Origin: Rhizobium sp. C4 | Lineage (GTDB): Bacteria; Pseudomonadota; Alphaproteobacteria; Rhizobiales; Rhizobiaceae | Direction of reading: 5' to 3' | Assembly: GCF_021026315.1 (NCBI RefSeq) | Contig: NZ_JAJNCX010000014.1 | Span: forward strand, 1-64,000 | Length of the DNA stretch: 64,000 nucleotides | Shown: positions 52,924-61,734 of the stretch, piece by piece | Numbering within the stretch: the first letter of the stretch is position 1 | Layout: every line of letters starts with the position of its first letter | Translations under genes and position numbers: made by a program | The notes under the pieces: generated by a model | The model's database searches: none | The model's input: the letters and a program-made list of their open reading frames with translations, nothing else | Told to the model about the DNA's origin: nothing

Positions 52924-54675
52924 TTAGGAAGCGGTGAGTCTGCGATTTGTAGCCAAAACGATCTTGCGACCTTCTGGCCCTACTAATTCTCCCCCCTTGT
53001 CCTGGAAGAAGGCATTTCGCTCATCTTCGCTCGGGTTCTTTTTCAGTAGGAAAGCCAGTCGAGATTGAACGATCGCATCTACTGTCCTGATATCGGGCCT
53101 GTAGGCAAAAGAGCCCTCTTTCGGGATTACGATTTCCCAGACCTTGTTGCCGATCGGTAGAACCATAATAGCCCCGCGCTCGGGGTCACACTTAATGTGG
53201 TCCACGATCCGACGAATAAGAGATGAGAGGCGAATTCGAAGCTCCAACCGCTCATTACCTTCAAGCTTAAAGAGACTTGACGACAGACGGAGTATTTCAT
53301 CTAGGCGGGCTGCGTCGCCAGGGTCGCTTTCTTGAGTTCGCAGTTCAGCGTCCGCGATCTTCAGTTCTTCCTTCTTATTTTTTATATCTCTGGCCGTTTC
53401 CATGAAGCGGGCTATTGCCTGCTCATCCTCGGTTTCGGCGAGCCTCATCAAGATTTTGTTCCTTCGATTTAGGTCTTCCAATTCTGCTCTGATGGCTTGG
53501 ACCTTTAGCGACGGGTCATTGTCACCTTCGAAATAGCTTTCGAAGGCTTTCGTTTTGAACGAAGTGAGACATAAAAGGAGTGCCTCTTCCAGTTTATCCA
53601 CTCGCCAGGCACGCTTGTTCTCGCATCCGGCATTTCGCCGGTTCGATGAACACACTAGATAAATGTTGCCTTTGGGAGGCCTTCCTTTGTTGACGAGATG
53701 CATGGAGCCTTGACACACAGAACACTTTGCAAGCCCTCGAAGAAGGTGTGCGCCTTTGTCCCCGCGCCGACCTGCTGACTGTCGCCGGCGTTCATTCACC
53801 GCAGTTTGGGCACGCCAAAAGGTTTCGTTGTCCACTATTTGCGGATAGTAGTCTTTTATCGGATCTCCATCAGGCTTCCTGTTACGCGCTTTGTGTGTTC
53901 CTGAATGTGGCTGATATTCGCCCAGAACCGCGCGGTTCTGCACGATCTTTGCAACGCTTGAAGTCTGCCACCCCGTCGAAGGTCGTTTCCGTCGCTCTCC
54001 GGCCCTGAACGAGGGGATACCGTCACCGTTTAGGCGAGTGACAATTTCTCTTCGACCAAAACCCTGAATGGTTTCTCGGAAAATGCGCTGCACGATCTCC
54101 ATTCGATCGTCACGTACAACGAACTCATTACCAATGACTTGGAGCCATTCTGGGCACCTATGTGTTAAGGGCTTTCCGCCATTTCGGGCCGCCGTCTTCT
54201 TCTGTCGCCAGGCCTCGCCGACCCGCTCACTCTTTATGCGACTTTCATCGTGGGCTCTTGCCATGACTGCCAACGAGATAACTAGAGGTGTCCAATCTTG
54301 TCGGAGACGGGCCTCGGAATACTCCTGGCCATCGCTGAGCGTTACAACAATGACTCCAGCTTGAATAAGCGCGAAAAGTTGTCCGGCTGCGTCCAGCACG
54401 GTTTCCCGTGATAACCGATCAAGGCTTTCCACGATGAGATACGAGCCGCGTTCTATTCTGCCGTTCTCTACCATTTGCAAGAACGACCGAAGTGATCCCG
54501 TTGTGCGGTTGGCCCCTTGAAACGCGCTGACCCCCAGGTCTCGAATAGAATCATCCAAGAGAATGCCCCGCTCATTCGCCCAAGCTTCGGCTTTTGCCGT
54601 TTGGCGACGTAGGGAATCCCCTTGTGCTTGTTCTGGTGTGGAGAAGCGAATGTATGAGTAGGCCTTGATCATCAT
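52924..54675 (-). CDS. Large serine recombinase (integrase of the island)
   Basis: A 583-aa integrase. N-terminal resolvase domain AYSYIRFSTPEQAQGDSLRRQ with the nucleophilic serine in RFS, and LIVESLDRLSRETV. Then a recombinase domain (GEYQPHSG) and zinc ribbon (CSVCQGSMHLV...CSSNRRNAGCENK), and a coiled-coil motif. Length is normal for phage-type large serine integrases. It lies 26 bp inside the right end, so its promoter would span the attachment site and change on excision. ATGATG offers two starts. Confidence 0.95.
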   Translation of the reverse strand: MMIKAYSYIRFSTPEQAQGDSLRRQTAKAEAWANERGILLDDSIRDLGVSAFQGANRTTGSLRSFLQMVENGRIERGSYLIVESLDRLSRETVLDAAGQLFALIQAGVIVVTLSDGQEYSEARLRQDWTPLVISLAVMARAHDESRIKSERVGEAWRQKKTAARNGGKPLTHRCPEWLQVIGNEFVVRDDRMEIVQRIFRETIQGFGRREIVTRLNGDGIPSFRAGERRKRPSTGWQTSSVAKIVQNRAVLGEYQPHSGTHKARNRKPDGDPIKDYYPQIVDNETFWRAQTAVNERRRQSAGRRGDKGAHLLRGLAKCSVCQGSMHLVNKGRPPKGNIYLVCSSNRRNAGCENKRAWRVDKLEEALLLCLTSFKTKAFESYFEGDNDPSLKVQAIRAELEDLNRRNKILMRLAETEDEQAIARFMETARDIKNKKEELKIADAELRTQESDPGDAARLDEILRLSSSLFKLEGNERLELRIRLSSLIRRIVDHIKCDPERGAIMVLPIGNKVWEIVIPKEGSFAYRPDIRTVDAIVQSRLAFLLKKNPSEDERNAFFQDKGGELVGPEGRKIVLATNRRLTAS

Positions 54676-54701
54676 AAAAATCCGGTATCACAAAAGCGTC
54701 C

Positions 54702-54717
54702 ATTAATGTAGCATAAT
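54702..54717 (-). repeat. attR arm: right copy of the 16-bp terminal inverted repeat
   Basis: ATTAATGTAGCATAAT, the inverse complement of 20190-20205. Its last seven bases GCATAAT are also the last seven bases of the comM 5' part, and probably include the crossover point. The bases after it (TTGCTCATGATCGG) resume comM. Confidence 0.92.
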
Positions 54718-55614
54718 TTGCTCATGATCGGCCCTCCAGGCTCCGGCAAGTCGATGCTGGCGCAGCGCCTGCCGTCGATCCTGCCGCCGCTGTCAGCAGC
54801 CGAACTTCTCGAAGTGTCGATGATCCATTCGGTCGCCGGGCAGTTGTCGGGCGGCAAGCTCTCTGATCGCCGCCCCTTCCGGTCGCCACATCATTCGGCC
54901 ACCATGGCCTCATTGATCGGCGGAGGTTTGCGGGCAAAGCCAGGCGAGGTGTCGATGGCCCATCACGGCGTGCTTTTTCTCGACGAACTGCCGGAGTTTT
55001 CGGCCCAGGCGCTCGATGCGCTGCGCCAGCCGCTGGAGACGGGCGAATGCGTGATTGCGCGCGCCAACCACCGTGTTTCCTATCCCGCCAATATCCAGCT
55101 GATCGCAGCGATGAACCCCTGCCGCTGCGGCATGGCGGGCGAACCGGGCCACACCTGCGCGCGGGGTCCCCGATGCGCTGCCGACTATCAGGCCCGCATT
55201 TCCGGACCGTTGATGGACCGGATTGACATTCGCATCGATGTGCCAGCCGTCAGCGCTGCCGATCTCCTGATCCCGGCGGCCTCCGAGCGGAGCGCCGATG
55301 TTGCCCGCCGCGTGGCTGCCGCGCGCGAGATCCAGCGCGCGCGCTTTCTCGAATTCGGCGCGGCCCGGGTCCGCACCAATGCGCAATGCTCGACGGCGAT
55401 GATCGAGAAGATTGCCGAGCCGGATCGCGGCGGGATGACGCTTCTGCAGGACGCGGCGGAGAAGCTGAAATTCTCAGCCCGCGGCTATCACCGGATTCTG
55501 AAGGTTGCCCGCACCATTGCCGATCTCGACGGGCAGCGGGCGATCGGACGTATCCACATTGCCGAAGCCATTTCCTACCGGATCGCCGGGGAGCGGCTGA
55601 TCGCGGCGGCGTGA
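54718..55614 (+). pseudogene. comM: comM (YifB) 3' part
   Basis: The AAA+ and C-terminal Mg-chelatase parts of ComM: LLMIGPPGSGKSMLAQRLP (Walker A), GVLFLDELPEFSAQALDALRQPLE (Walker B), AAMNPCRCG and GPLMDRIDI (sensor/arginine finger region). It lacks a native promoter and the N-terminal 212 codons. It joins the 5' part in frame if the island leaves. Confidence 0.95.
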
Positions 55615-55686
55615 GAGGCGGCAGCATCTGCAGTCGACTGCGGAAGCCCGTATGGAACGCTGCGAGACCCCTCTGGTCTTCCCGGC

Positions 55687-56478
55687 TCAGGTGGGGCTGC
55701 GCAGCATCACATGCAGCGCGTTGCCGATCTCTTCCTCGACCGCGCGGCTGACAGCCTTGCGGTTGCTGGATGTGGAAAACGGGATCGGCTCGCAGAAGGT
55801 CACTTCCGCCTCCAGCGAGCCCATCGTGAGAACGCGCGAAAGGTGTGGCATCAGTTCCGTATCGCCGGGCCAGGCGGCGATCGCGCGGTGAAAGCGGCCC
55901 AGCGGCAGGCCGTGGGCACGCGTGTAGGCCACCGCGACCGGCTGGATCAGCACGACGCCCTCGGGTGCCGCAGGCAGTGCGGCGGAGGCTGCGCCGAAAA
56001 GCGATGTCTTGACGGGGAGAAGCCGGTTGCCGTCCGAGGTCGTGCCTTCGGGAAAGAGAACCACGATTTCGCCGTCCGCCAGCCTCGCACCGATCTCGTT
56101 CACCTGGTCGCCGGTCTTCCGGCGCTCCTCGCGTTCAATGAAGATCGTCGCCTGCAGGCGCGCCAACGTATTGAAAACGGGCCAGCTCCGCACTTCGGAT
56201 TTGGCGATGAAGACGACGTCGGCGACGGCGCTCAGCACGAGGATGTCGAGCCAGGATGCGTGATTGGCCGCGATCATCAGCGGGCGTCCGGATGCCGCCG
56301 CCCCGTTGACATGGATCCGGAGACCCAACATCCGACAGGCAATGCGATGCCAGATGCCGGGCAGTCTGCGGCGCAGTCGCCAGTCGAAGCGGAGGCCCAG
56401 GATCTGGAGGGGTGCAAGGAGAAGCGTCATGATCACGACGACGGTCAGAAGCGCCGCAATCCGAAGCCTCACGATCAC
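55687..56478 (-). CDS. olsA: 1-acyl-glycerol-3-phosphate/lyso-ornithine lipid acyltransferase (OlsA-like)
   Basis: A 263-aa PlsC-family acyltransferase at the inner membrane. N-terminal membrane helix (LRIAALLTVVVIMTLLLAPLQIL), catalytic NHASWLD (HX4D) and FPEGTTSDG. Gene order with rimI, tsaB and trpS is like that around olsA in Agrobacterium and Sinorhizobium, where the product acylates lyso-ornithine lipid; substrate here is inferred. It overlaps rimI by 4 bp. Confidence 0.82.
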   Translation of the reverse strand: MIVRLRIAALLTVVVIMTLLLAPLQILGLRFDWRLRRRLPGIWHRIACRMLGLRIHVNGAAASGRPLMIAANHASWLDILVLSAVADVVFIAKSEVRSWPVFNTLARLQATIFIEREERRKTGDQVNEIGARLADGEIVVLFPEGTTSDGNRLLPVKTSLFGAASAALPAAPEGVVLIQPVAVAYTRAHGLPLGRFHRAIAAWPGDTELMPHLSRVLTMGSLEAEVTFCEPIPFSTSSNRKAVSRAVEEEIGNALHVMLRSPT

Positions 56479-56999
56479 GGCTTGGCGCTCCTCGCCGGGC
56501 GTGAGACATTGAGATCCAGCCTCATCACATGCGCCGCGGTCTTCTTTCCGTCCGGACCGGCATAGTAGGCAGGGCGTTCGGCAACCTTCTGGAAGCCGAG
56601 CTTCGCATAGAGAGCGCGGGCCGCTGCATTCGTCTCGTCAACCTCAAGGAAGACCGTGGTCGCATCGCGCGCGACGACATCTGCCAGAGCTGCCCGCATG
56701 AGCCGCCAGCCGAGGCCCTGCCGCGCCATGCGTGCGTTGACGCCGATCGAGAGGATTTCCGCTTCGCCTGCTGCCGTGCGGGCAAGCACAAACCCGCCGA
56801 CACCATCGGCTGGGGCTAGGCCGGATTGAAGCGCGACAAAGCCGGAAACGGTGTTCTGGCCGAGAAGATCGTGAAATTCGCCGTCGCTCCAGCCGCGCGA
56901 GAAGCGTTCGCCATGAATGACGGATGCGGCGCGGCAATGCGCCATTTCCATCGGCAGAACGTCGAATTCCAGTTTCTTTGAGAAGAACTTCTCCAGCAT
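56475..56999 (-). CDS. rimI: Ribosomal protein S18-alanine N-acetyltransferase
   Basis: A 174-aa GNAT acetyltransferase. The acetyl-CoA motif reads ILSIGVNARMARQGLGWRLM and FLEVDETNAAARALYAKLGFQKVAERPAYY. The ATG at 56999 lies 4 bp after the tsaB stop; the longer upstream frame runs into tsaB without similarity. Usual partner of tsaB. Confidence 0.9.
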   Translation of the reverse strand: MLEKFFSKKLEFDVLPMEMAHCRAASVIHGERFSRGWSDGEFHDLLGQNTVSGFVALQSGLAPADGVGGFVLARTAAGEAEILSIGVNARMARQGLGWRLMRAALADVVARDATTVFLEVDETNAAARALYAKLGFQKVAERPAYYAGPDGKKTAAHVMRLDLNVSRPARSAKP

Positions 57000-57003
57000 G
57001 CCC

Positions 57004-57660
57004 TTATGCTCTGCGCTCAATCGCAAAACCCATCTGGGGCTTTGCATCAGGTCCGCGCAAATATAGCGGCGCGGGCTTGCCCGGACCCTTCGGCCGGCGC
57101 GCTGCAATCCGCGCAACGGTTTCAATGTCGAAATGGTCAGCCTCCGCTAACCCATCGGCCAGCGCTGCCTGTCCCGAACCGACGAGTTTTGCCGCCCTGG
57201 ATGCGACAACGCTCCGCGCCTCCTCCAGAAGCAAGGCCTGCGGCTCCGCCGTCGCCTGACCGGTCTCGTCGAAGGGCTGGAGATAGACTTCGCCGCGCTT
57301 CGCGTCGATGGCCGCGATGATCGCGCCGGTTTCACCGGCTCTCCGCGCGGTCTCGGCGAGTACTTCAAGGGTTGTCACCCCGATGGCGGGAATGCCGAGC
57401 GCCAGCGCAAGGCCGCGGGCTGCGGCGACGCCAACGCGAATGCCCGTGAAGGAGCCCGGCCCGATGGTGACGCCGATGCGGCTGAGATCGGCGGGCTTCA
57501 GCGCCGCCTGCCGCATGACGTCATCGATCATCGCCGCCAGCCGTTCGGCGTGGCCCTTGCCGAGCGTTTCCTGTGCGTGTGCCAACACTGTGTCCGCGGC
57601 GTCGTCATAGACAGCCACGGAACAATCCACGCCGGCAGTATCGATGGCGAGAACGATCAT
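57004..57660 (-). CDS. tsaB: tRNA t6A threonylcarbamoyl synthesis protein TsaB
   Basis: A 218-aa actin-like ASKHA protein. MIVLAIDTAGVDCSVAVYD at the start, GHAERLAAMID and GVTIGPGSFTGIRVGVAAARGLA are diagnostic. It acts with TsaD/TsaE to make t6A37 in tRNAs reading ANN codons. It is followed directly by rimI. Confidence 0.95.
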   Translation of the reverse strand: MIVLAIDTAGVDCSVAVYDDAADTVLAHAQETLGKGHAERLAAMIDDVMRQAALKPADLSRIGVTIGPGSFTGIRVGVAAARGLALALGIPAIGVTTLEVLAETARRAGETGAIIAAIDAKRGEVYLQPFDETGQATAEPQALLLEEARSVVASRAAKLVGSGQAALADGLAEADHFDIETVARIAARRPKGPGKPAPLYLRGPDAKPQMGFAIERRA

Positions 57661-57669
57661 GCTGGAGGC

Positions 57670-58233
57670 TTAGACCGCCTCGACTTCCTGTACTTCCGGG
57701 ATGAAATGGCGCAGCAGGTTCTGCACGCCATGCTTCAGCGTCGCCGTCGAGGACGGGCAGCCGGCACAGGAGCCCTTCATGTTGAGGAAGACCTTGCCAT
57801 CGCGGAAACCGCGGAAGGTGATGTCGCCGCCGTCCTGGGCAACGGCCGGCCGGACGCGGGTTTCGAGCAGTTCCTTGATCGTCTTGACGATGATCTCGTC
57901 GCCCTCGTTGTAGAATTCGCCGGACGGATCGGTCGCTTCAGCCGTGCTGGCACCGCCCATGACAGGCGCGCCGGACATGAAATGCTCCATGATCGAGCCG
58001 AGGATGGCGGGCTTCAGATGCGCCCATTCCTGGTCTTCCTTCGTGACGGTGACGAAATCGTAGCCGAAGAAGACGCCGGTGACGCCGGGGATGCCGAACA
58101 GGCGCGATGCGAGCGGCGAGGCTGCGGCCTCGTCGGCGCTGCGGAAATCCGCCGTTCCCTCCTGCAGAACCACCTTGCCGGGCAGGAACTTCAGCGTTGC
58201 GGGGTTCGGGGTTGCTTCGGTCTGGATAAACAT
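57670..58233 (-). CDS. NifU-family Fe-S scaffold (NfuA-type)
   Basis: A 187-aa protein with an N-terminal Nfu_N domain (MFIQTEATPNPATLKFLPGK...IPGVTGVFFGYDFVTVTK) and a C-terminal NifU domain with the cluster-binding CAGCPSS. It delivers iron-sulfur clusters to client enzymes. Upstream of tsaB by 9 bp and likely co-transcribed. Confidence 0.94.
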   Translation of the reverse strand: MFIQTEATPNPATLKFLPGKVVLQEGTADFRSADEAAASPLASRLFGIPGVTGVFFGYDFVTVTKEDQEWAHLKPAILGSIMEHFMSGAPVMGGASTAEATDPSGEFYNEGDEIIVKTIKELLETRVRPAVAQDGGDITFRGFRDGKVFLNMKGSCAGCPSSTATLKHGVQNLLRHFIPEVQEVEAV

Positions 58234-58411
58234 GCCGGTCTCCGTGGCCGCCGTCGCGGCGCGATCTTTGTGTTTCGCAATCCCGGGCGACAGGCGCCCG
58301 TGGCGCGGAATTGCTTTTTAGAATGCTTCCAAAATAGGCCGATCACGAAGGGTGATCAAGCCCGCGAAGCGGTCAAAAACCCTTATAGCGAAAAAAACTT
58401 TTCTCAGAAAC

Positions 58412-58903
58412 TCAAGAAAGCGCTTCGATCTCTTCGTCGCCGAGCGCATCGGGAATAACCGTCACCGGGATAGGGAAGGCGGCGGAGCGTCCGGCCACGG
58501 AGGACACGAGCGGACCGGGGCCTTCCTTGGTGGAGCCGGATGCGAGAACGAGGATGGCGATGTCGCGGTCTTCCTCGATCAGCGCGTGGATCTGCTCGAC
58601 CGGCTGCCCCTCGCGGATCACGAGTTCCGGTTCAATTCCCACCTTCTCGCGGATGAATTGCGCGGTCTTGGCGAGTGCGGAATTGGCCTCTTCCATCGCC
58701 TCTTCGCGCATGATGTCGCCGACGCCCAGCCATTGCTGGAAATCCTGCGGAGGCACGATAAAGATGAGAACAACGCCCCCGCCCGTGTTGCGGGCGCGGT
58801 AGCCTGCATAAAGTACGGCCCGGCTGCATTCGGGCGTCTGGTCCACCACGGCCATGAATTTGCGGCGGTGACCTTCGAGGCGGGATAGGCGTCTTGAAAC
58901 CAT
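58412..58903 (-). CDS. Universal stress protein (UspA family)
   Basis: A 163-aa single-domain UspA: FMAVVDQTPECSRAVLYAGYRA, then DIAILVLASGSTKEGPG (the ATP-binding GxxGSxG-like stretch is degenerate) and FPIPVTVIPD. Cytoplasmic; role in stress is inferred from family. Separated from nifU by 178 bp. Confidence 0.9.
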   Translation of the reverse strand: MVSRRLSRLEGHRRKFMAVVDQTPECSRAVLYAGYRARNTGGGVVLIFIVPPQDFQQWLGVGDIMREEAMEEANSALAKTAQFIREKVGIEPELVIREGQPVEQIHALIEEDRDIAILVLASGSTKEGPGPLVSSVAGRSAAFPIPVTVIPDALGDEEIEALS

Positions 58904-58984
58904 GGCCGGACAATGCCATTTGCGCGCCCGCCCCGCAAGCCATCAATGCTGCGGGGCGGGGCTGTTAACCGGATCGTTGGCGTC

Positions 58985-60046
58985 TCAGAGGAAACCGACG
59001 ATGTCGCGAACTTCTGCCATCGTGACGGCAGCGCGGGCGCCGGCACGCTCGCCGCCGTCCTTCAGGATCGCGTCGATATGGTCGGTGGCTGCCATCAGGC
59101 GGCGCATTTCGGCGTTGATCGGGGCAAGAACCGCGACGGCCAGATCGGCAAGCGCCGGCTTGAAGGTCGAGAATTGCTGGCCGCCGAACTCCGTCAGCAC
59201 GTCCGCCTTCGACCTGTCCGAAAGGGCCGCATAGATGCCAACGAGATTGTCGGCTTCCGGGCGTCCGGCAAGACCGCCCGTTTCGCTCGGCAAGCCGTCC
59301 GGATCGGTCTTGGCCTTCTTGATCTTCTTCGCGATCGTTTCCGAATCGTCCATCAGGTTGATGCGCGACAGATCGGACGGGTCGGACTTCGACATTTTCT
59401 TGGTGCCGTCGCGCAGGCTCATGACACGCGGCGCCGGACCGTCGATCAGCGGCTCCACCATCGGAAAATAGGCATGAACCGGCTCGTCGCCGACCTTGAT
59501 GTCGATGCCCTTGCCGGTCTTGCGGATCTGCGCGGTGAAGTCGAGGTTGAACTTCTGGGCGATATCGCGGGTGAGTTCCAGATGCTGCTTCTGGTCGTCG
59601 CCGACCGGCACATGGGTGGCGCGATAAAGCAGAATGTCGGCAGCCATCAGGCTCGGATAGGCGAGCAGGCCCAGCGACGCCTTTTCCGCGTCCTTGCCGG
59701 CCTTGTCCTTGAACTGCGTCATGCGGTTCATCCAGCCCATGCGCGCCACGCAGTTGAAGATCCAGGCCAGTTCAGCATGTGCTGCGACCTTGGACTGGTT
59801 GAAGACGATATGCTTCGTCGGGTCGATGCCCGAGGCGATGAAGGCGGCGGCGATCGAGCGCGTCTGCTCCTTCAGGTCGTCGTGGACAAGCTGCGCGGTC
59901 AGCGCATGCATGTCGACGACGCAATAGATGCAGTCGTGCTTTTCCTGCAGCGCCACGAACTTGCGGATCGCGCCGAGATAGTTGCCGAGATGCAGATTGC
60001 CGGTGGGCTGGACGCCGGAAAAGACGAGCGGCTGGAACTGGTTCAT
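58985..60046 (-). CDS. trpS: Tryptophanyl-tRNA synthetase
   Basis: A 353-aa class I synthetase. HIGH-like signature [27 protein letters not shown] (KMSKS), and [10 protein letters not shown], all intact. Normal length. It lies 98 bp after murJ on the same strand. Confidence 0.97.
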   Translation of the reverse strand: MNQFQPLVFSGVQPTGNLHLGNYLGAIRKFVALQEKHDCIYCVVDMHALTAQLVHDDLKEQTRSIAAAFIASGIDPTKHIVFNQSKVAAHAELAWIFNCVARMGWMNRMTQFKDKAGKDAEKASLGLLAYPSLMAADILLYRATHVPVGDDQKQHLELTRDIAQKFNLDFTAQIRKTGKGIDIKVGDEPVHAYFPMVEPLIDGPAPRVMSLRDGTKKMSKSDPSDLSRINLMDDSETIAKKIKKAKTDPDGLPSETGGLAGRPEADNLVGIYAALSDRSKADVLTEFGGQQFSTFKPALADLAVAVLAPINAEMRRLMAATDHIDAILKDGGERAGARAAVTMAEVRDIVGFL

Positions 60047-60144
60047 GTTTGTCCTCTCATGCGGGCGGTTGGAAGGCCCGCGTCTGGCCGTGTTTGGGCA
60101 AGAGCCCGTTCAATGTCGCGAAATAACGCGCAAGGCGCGTCCGA

Positions 60145-61734
60145 TCAAGCCGGGTCGTCCGGAATTGGAGGTGCCGCCTTGCCGCGGCGCTTCATGTTGC
60201 GCCGGATCATGCCGAGATCGGCCCCGCCAATGGCGAAGACGATGATCAGATAAAGCAGGAATGAGGCAAAGACGATCGGCAAAAGCACGGCGGCCTGGGT
60301 CAGCGCATGGCTTCCCGAGCGCAGGTAGTCGGCAAAATAGGCAGCCATGTAATGCGCCGCGACGGCCATGATAACCGAGGCAATCGCCATGCGGATGGCG
60401 CGGGTCACCAGGCTGCGCTCGATATTGAGATGGCCGCGACGCTGAAGCGTGGTGAACAGCATGATGGTCGAAAGCCAGCCGGCGGTCGTTTCGGCAATGG
60501 CGATCCCCCGCTCGGCGAAGAAGGGGAAGAGCGAAATGGCAAGCACGCTGTTCACCACGACAGAGATCATGGTGAAGCGCATGGGTGTCTTGGTGTCCTC
60601 GCGCGCGAAGAAACCGGGGGTCAGCGCCTTGTTGAGCACGAAGCCCGGCAGGCCGAAGCCGAACAGCGTCAGCACGGCGGCAACCGTGGCCGTCGCTTCC
60701 GAGTGGAACGCGCCGCGCTCGTAGACGAGCCGGATGATTTCGTCGGAAAGCGCGAAGATGCCGGCCGCCGCCGGCAGCGTCAGGAAGAGCACGAATTCGA
60801 TCGAGCGGTTTTGCAGGCTTTCAGCCTCGACCATGTGCTTGCTTTTCAGCGCACGGGCCAGTTCCGGCAGGAGAACGACGCCGACGGCAACACCGACGAC
60901 GCCGAGCGGCAACTGATAGATCCGGTCCGCATATTGCAGCGAGGCGATCGCGCCTTCCTTCATCGAGGCGACGGCCTGACCGATGATCAGGTTGATCTGC
61001 GTCACGCCGCCGATAACCGCAGCGGGTAGAGCCAGCGCCAGCAGGCGCTTGACCTTCGGCGTCAGATGCGGGCGGCGAAAGGCGATCGACATGCCGGCAT
61101 GGCGCACGCCCACATAGAGGACCAGCATCTGCAGGATGCCGGCGACCAGAACCGCGTAGGAAAGATAGTATGCAATGGTAACGCCATCGGCCTTGATCCA
61201 GATGCCGTAGGCAAGGGCTGCGATCATCGCCACATTGAAGAAGATCGGCGCGATTGCCGCGGCGAGATAGTGGTGCAGCGAATTCAGCATGCCCGACAGC
61301 ATCGCGGTCAGCGACATGCAGGCAAGATAGGGGAACATGATCACCGCAAGCCGCACGGTGATATCGTATTTGTCGCCCTCGAAGCCCGGCGCGATGATCG
61401 TGCGCATGAGAAGCGGCATGGCGAGTTCCATGACGACGGTCAGCGCGAGAAGCACGGTGAAGAGAACGCCGAAGACCTCTTCGGAGAAGCGCTTGGCGCC
61501 GTCGATGCCGCCCGCCTCGATCTCCTTGGCGAAGAGCGGCACGAAGGCGGCATTGAACGCGCCTTCCGCAAAGAGCCTGCGGAAAAGGTTCGGCAGCTTG
61601 AAGGCGGCGTAGAAGGCTTCCGCCATCGGTCCCGTGCCGAGTGCGGCGGCCATCATCGTCTCACGGGCAAAGCCCATCAGGCGGCTGCCGAGCGTTCCAC
61701 CGCCCACCGTCACGAATTTCTTGAAAAGGCTCAT
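60145..61734 (-). CDS. murJ: Lipid II flippase MurJ
   Basis: A 529-aa MOP-superfamily membrane protein with about 14 helices that flips lipid II for peptidoglycan synthesis. Starts [30 protein letters not shown] and carries [16 protein letters not shown]. The ATG overlaps the glnD stop (ATGA). Full length. Confidence 0.96.
   Translation of the reverse strand: MSLFKKFVTVGGGTLGSRLMGFARETMMAAALGTGPMAEAFYAAFKLPNLFRRLFAEGAFNAAFVPLFAKEIEAGGIDGAKRFSEEVFGVLFTVLLALTVVMELAMPLLMRTIIAPGFEGDKYDITVRLAVIMFPYLACMSLTAMLSGMLNSLHHYLAAAIAPIFFNVAMIAALAYGIWIKADGVTIAYYLSYAVLVAGILQMLVLYVGVRHAGMSIAFRRPHLTPKVKRLLALALPAAVIGGVTQINLIIGQAVASMKEGAIASLQYADRIYQLPLGVVGVAVGVVLLPELARALKSKHMVEAESLQNRSIEFVLFLTLPAAAGIFALSDEIIRLVYERGAFHSEATATVAAVLTLFGFGLPGFVLNKALTPGFFAREDTKTPMRFTMISVVVNSVLAISLFPFFAERGIAIAETTAGWLSTIMLFTTLQRRGHLNIERSLVTRAIRMAIASVIMAVAAHYMAAYFADYLRSGSHALTQAAVLLPIVFASFLLYLIIVFAIGGADLGMIRRNMKRRGKAAPPIPDDPA

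Larger units (their letters stand above)
20182..54717. mobile_element. 34.5-kb serine-recombinase integrative/mobilizable defence island in comM
   Basis: The two ends are fixed by the split comM frame and the 7-bp shared core GCATAAT (20175-20181 and 54711-54717). The terminal inverted repeat is 16 bp and perfect. Cargo includes its own large serine recombinase, an AEP-type primase, a MobV relaxase operon and several defence-like pairs, but no phage structural genes and no full type IV secretion system. It therefore fits an integrative mobilizable element, not a prophage or self-transmissible ICE. Three internal half-site copies suggest it is composite. Confidence 0.9.

Noticed and set aside
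20182-54717. Prophage
   Set aside because: No terminase, portal, capsid, tail, holin or lysis genes are visible; the cargo is defence-like and mobilisation genes.
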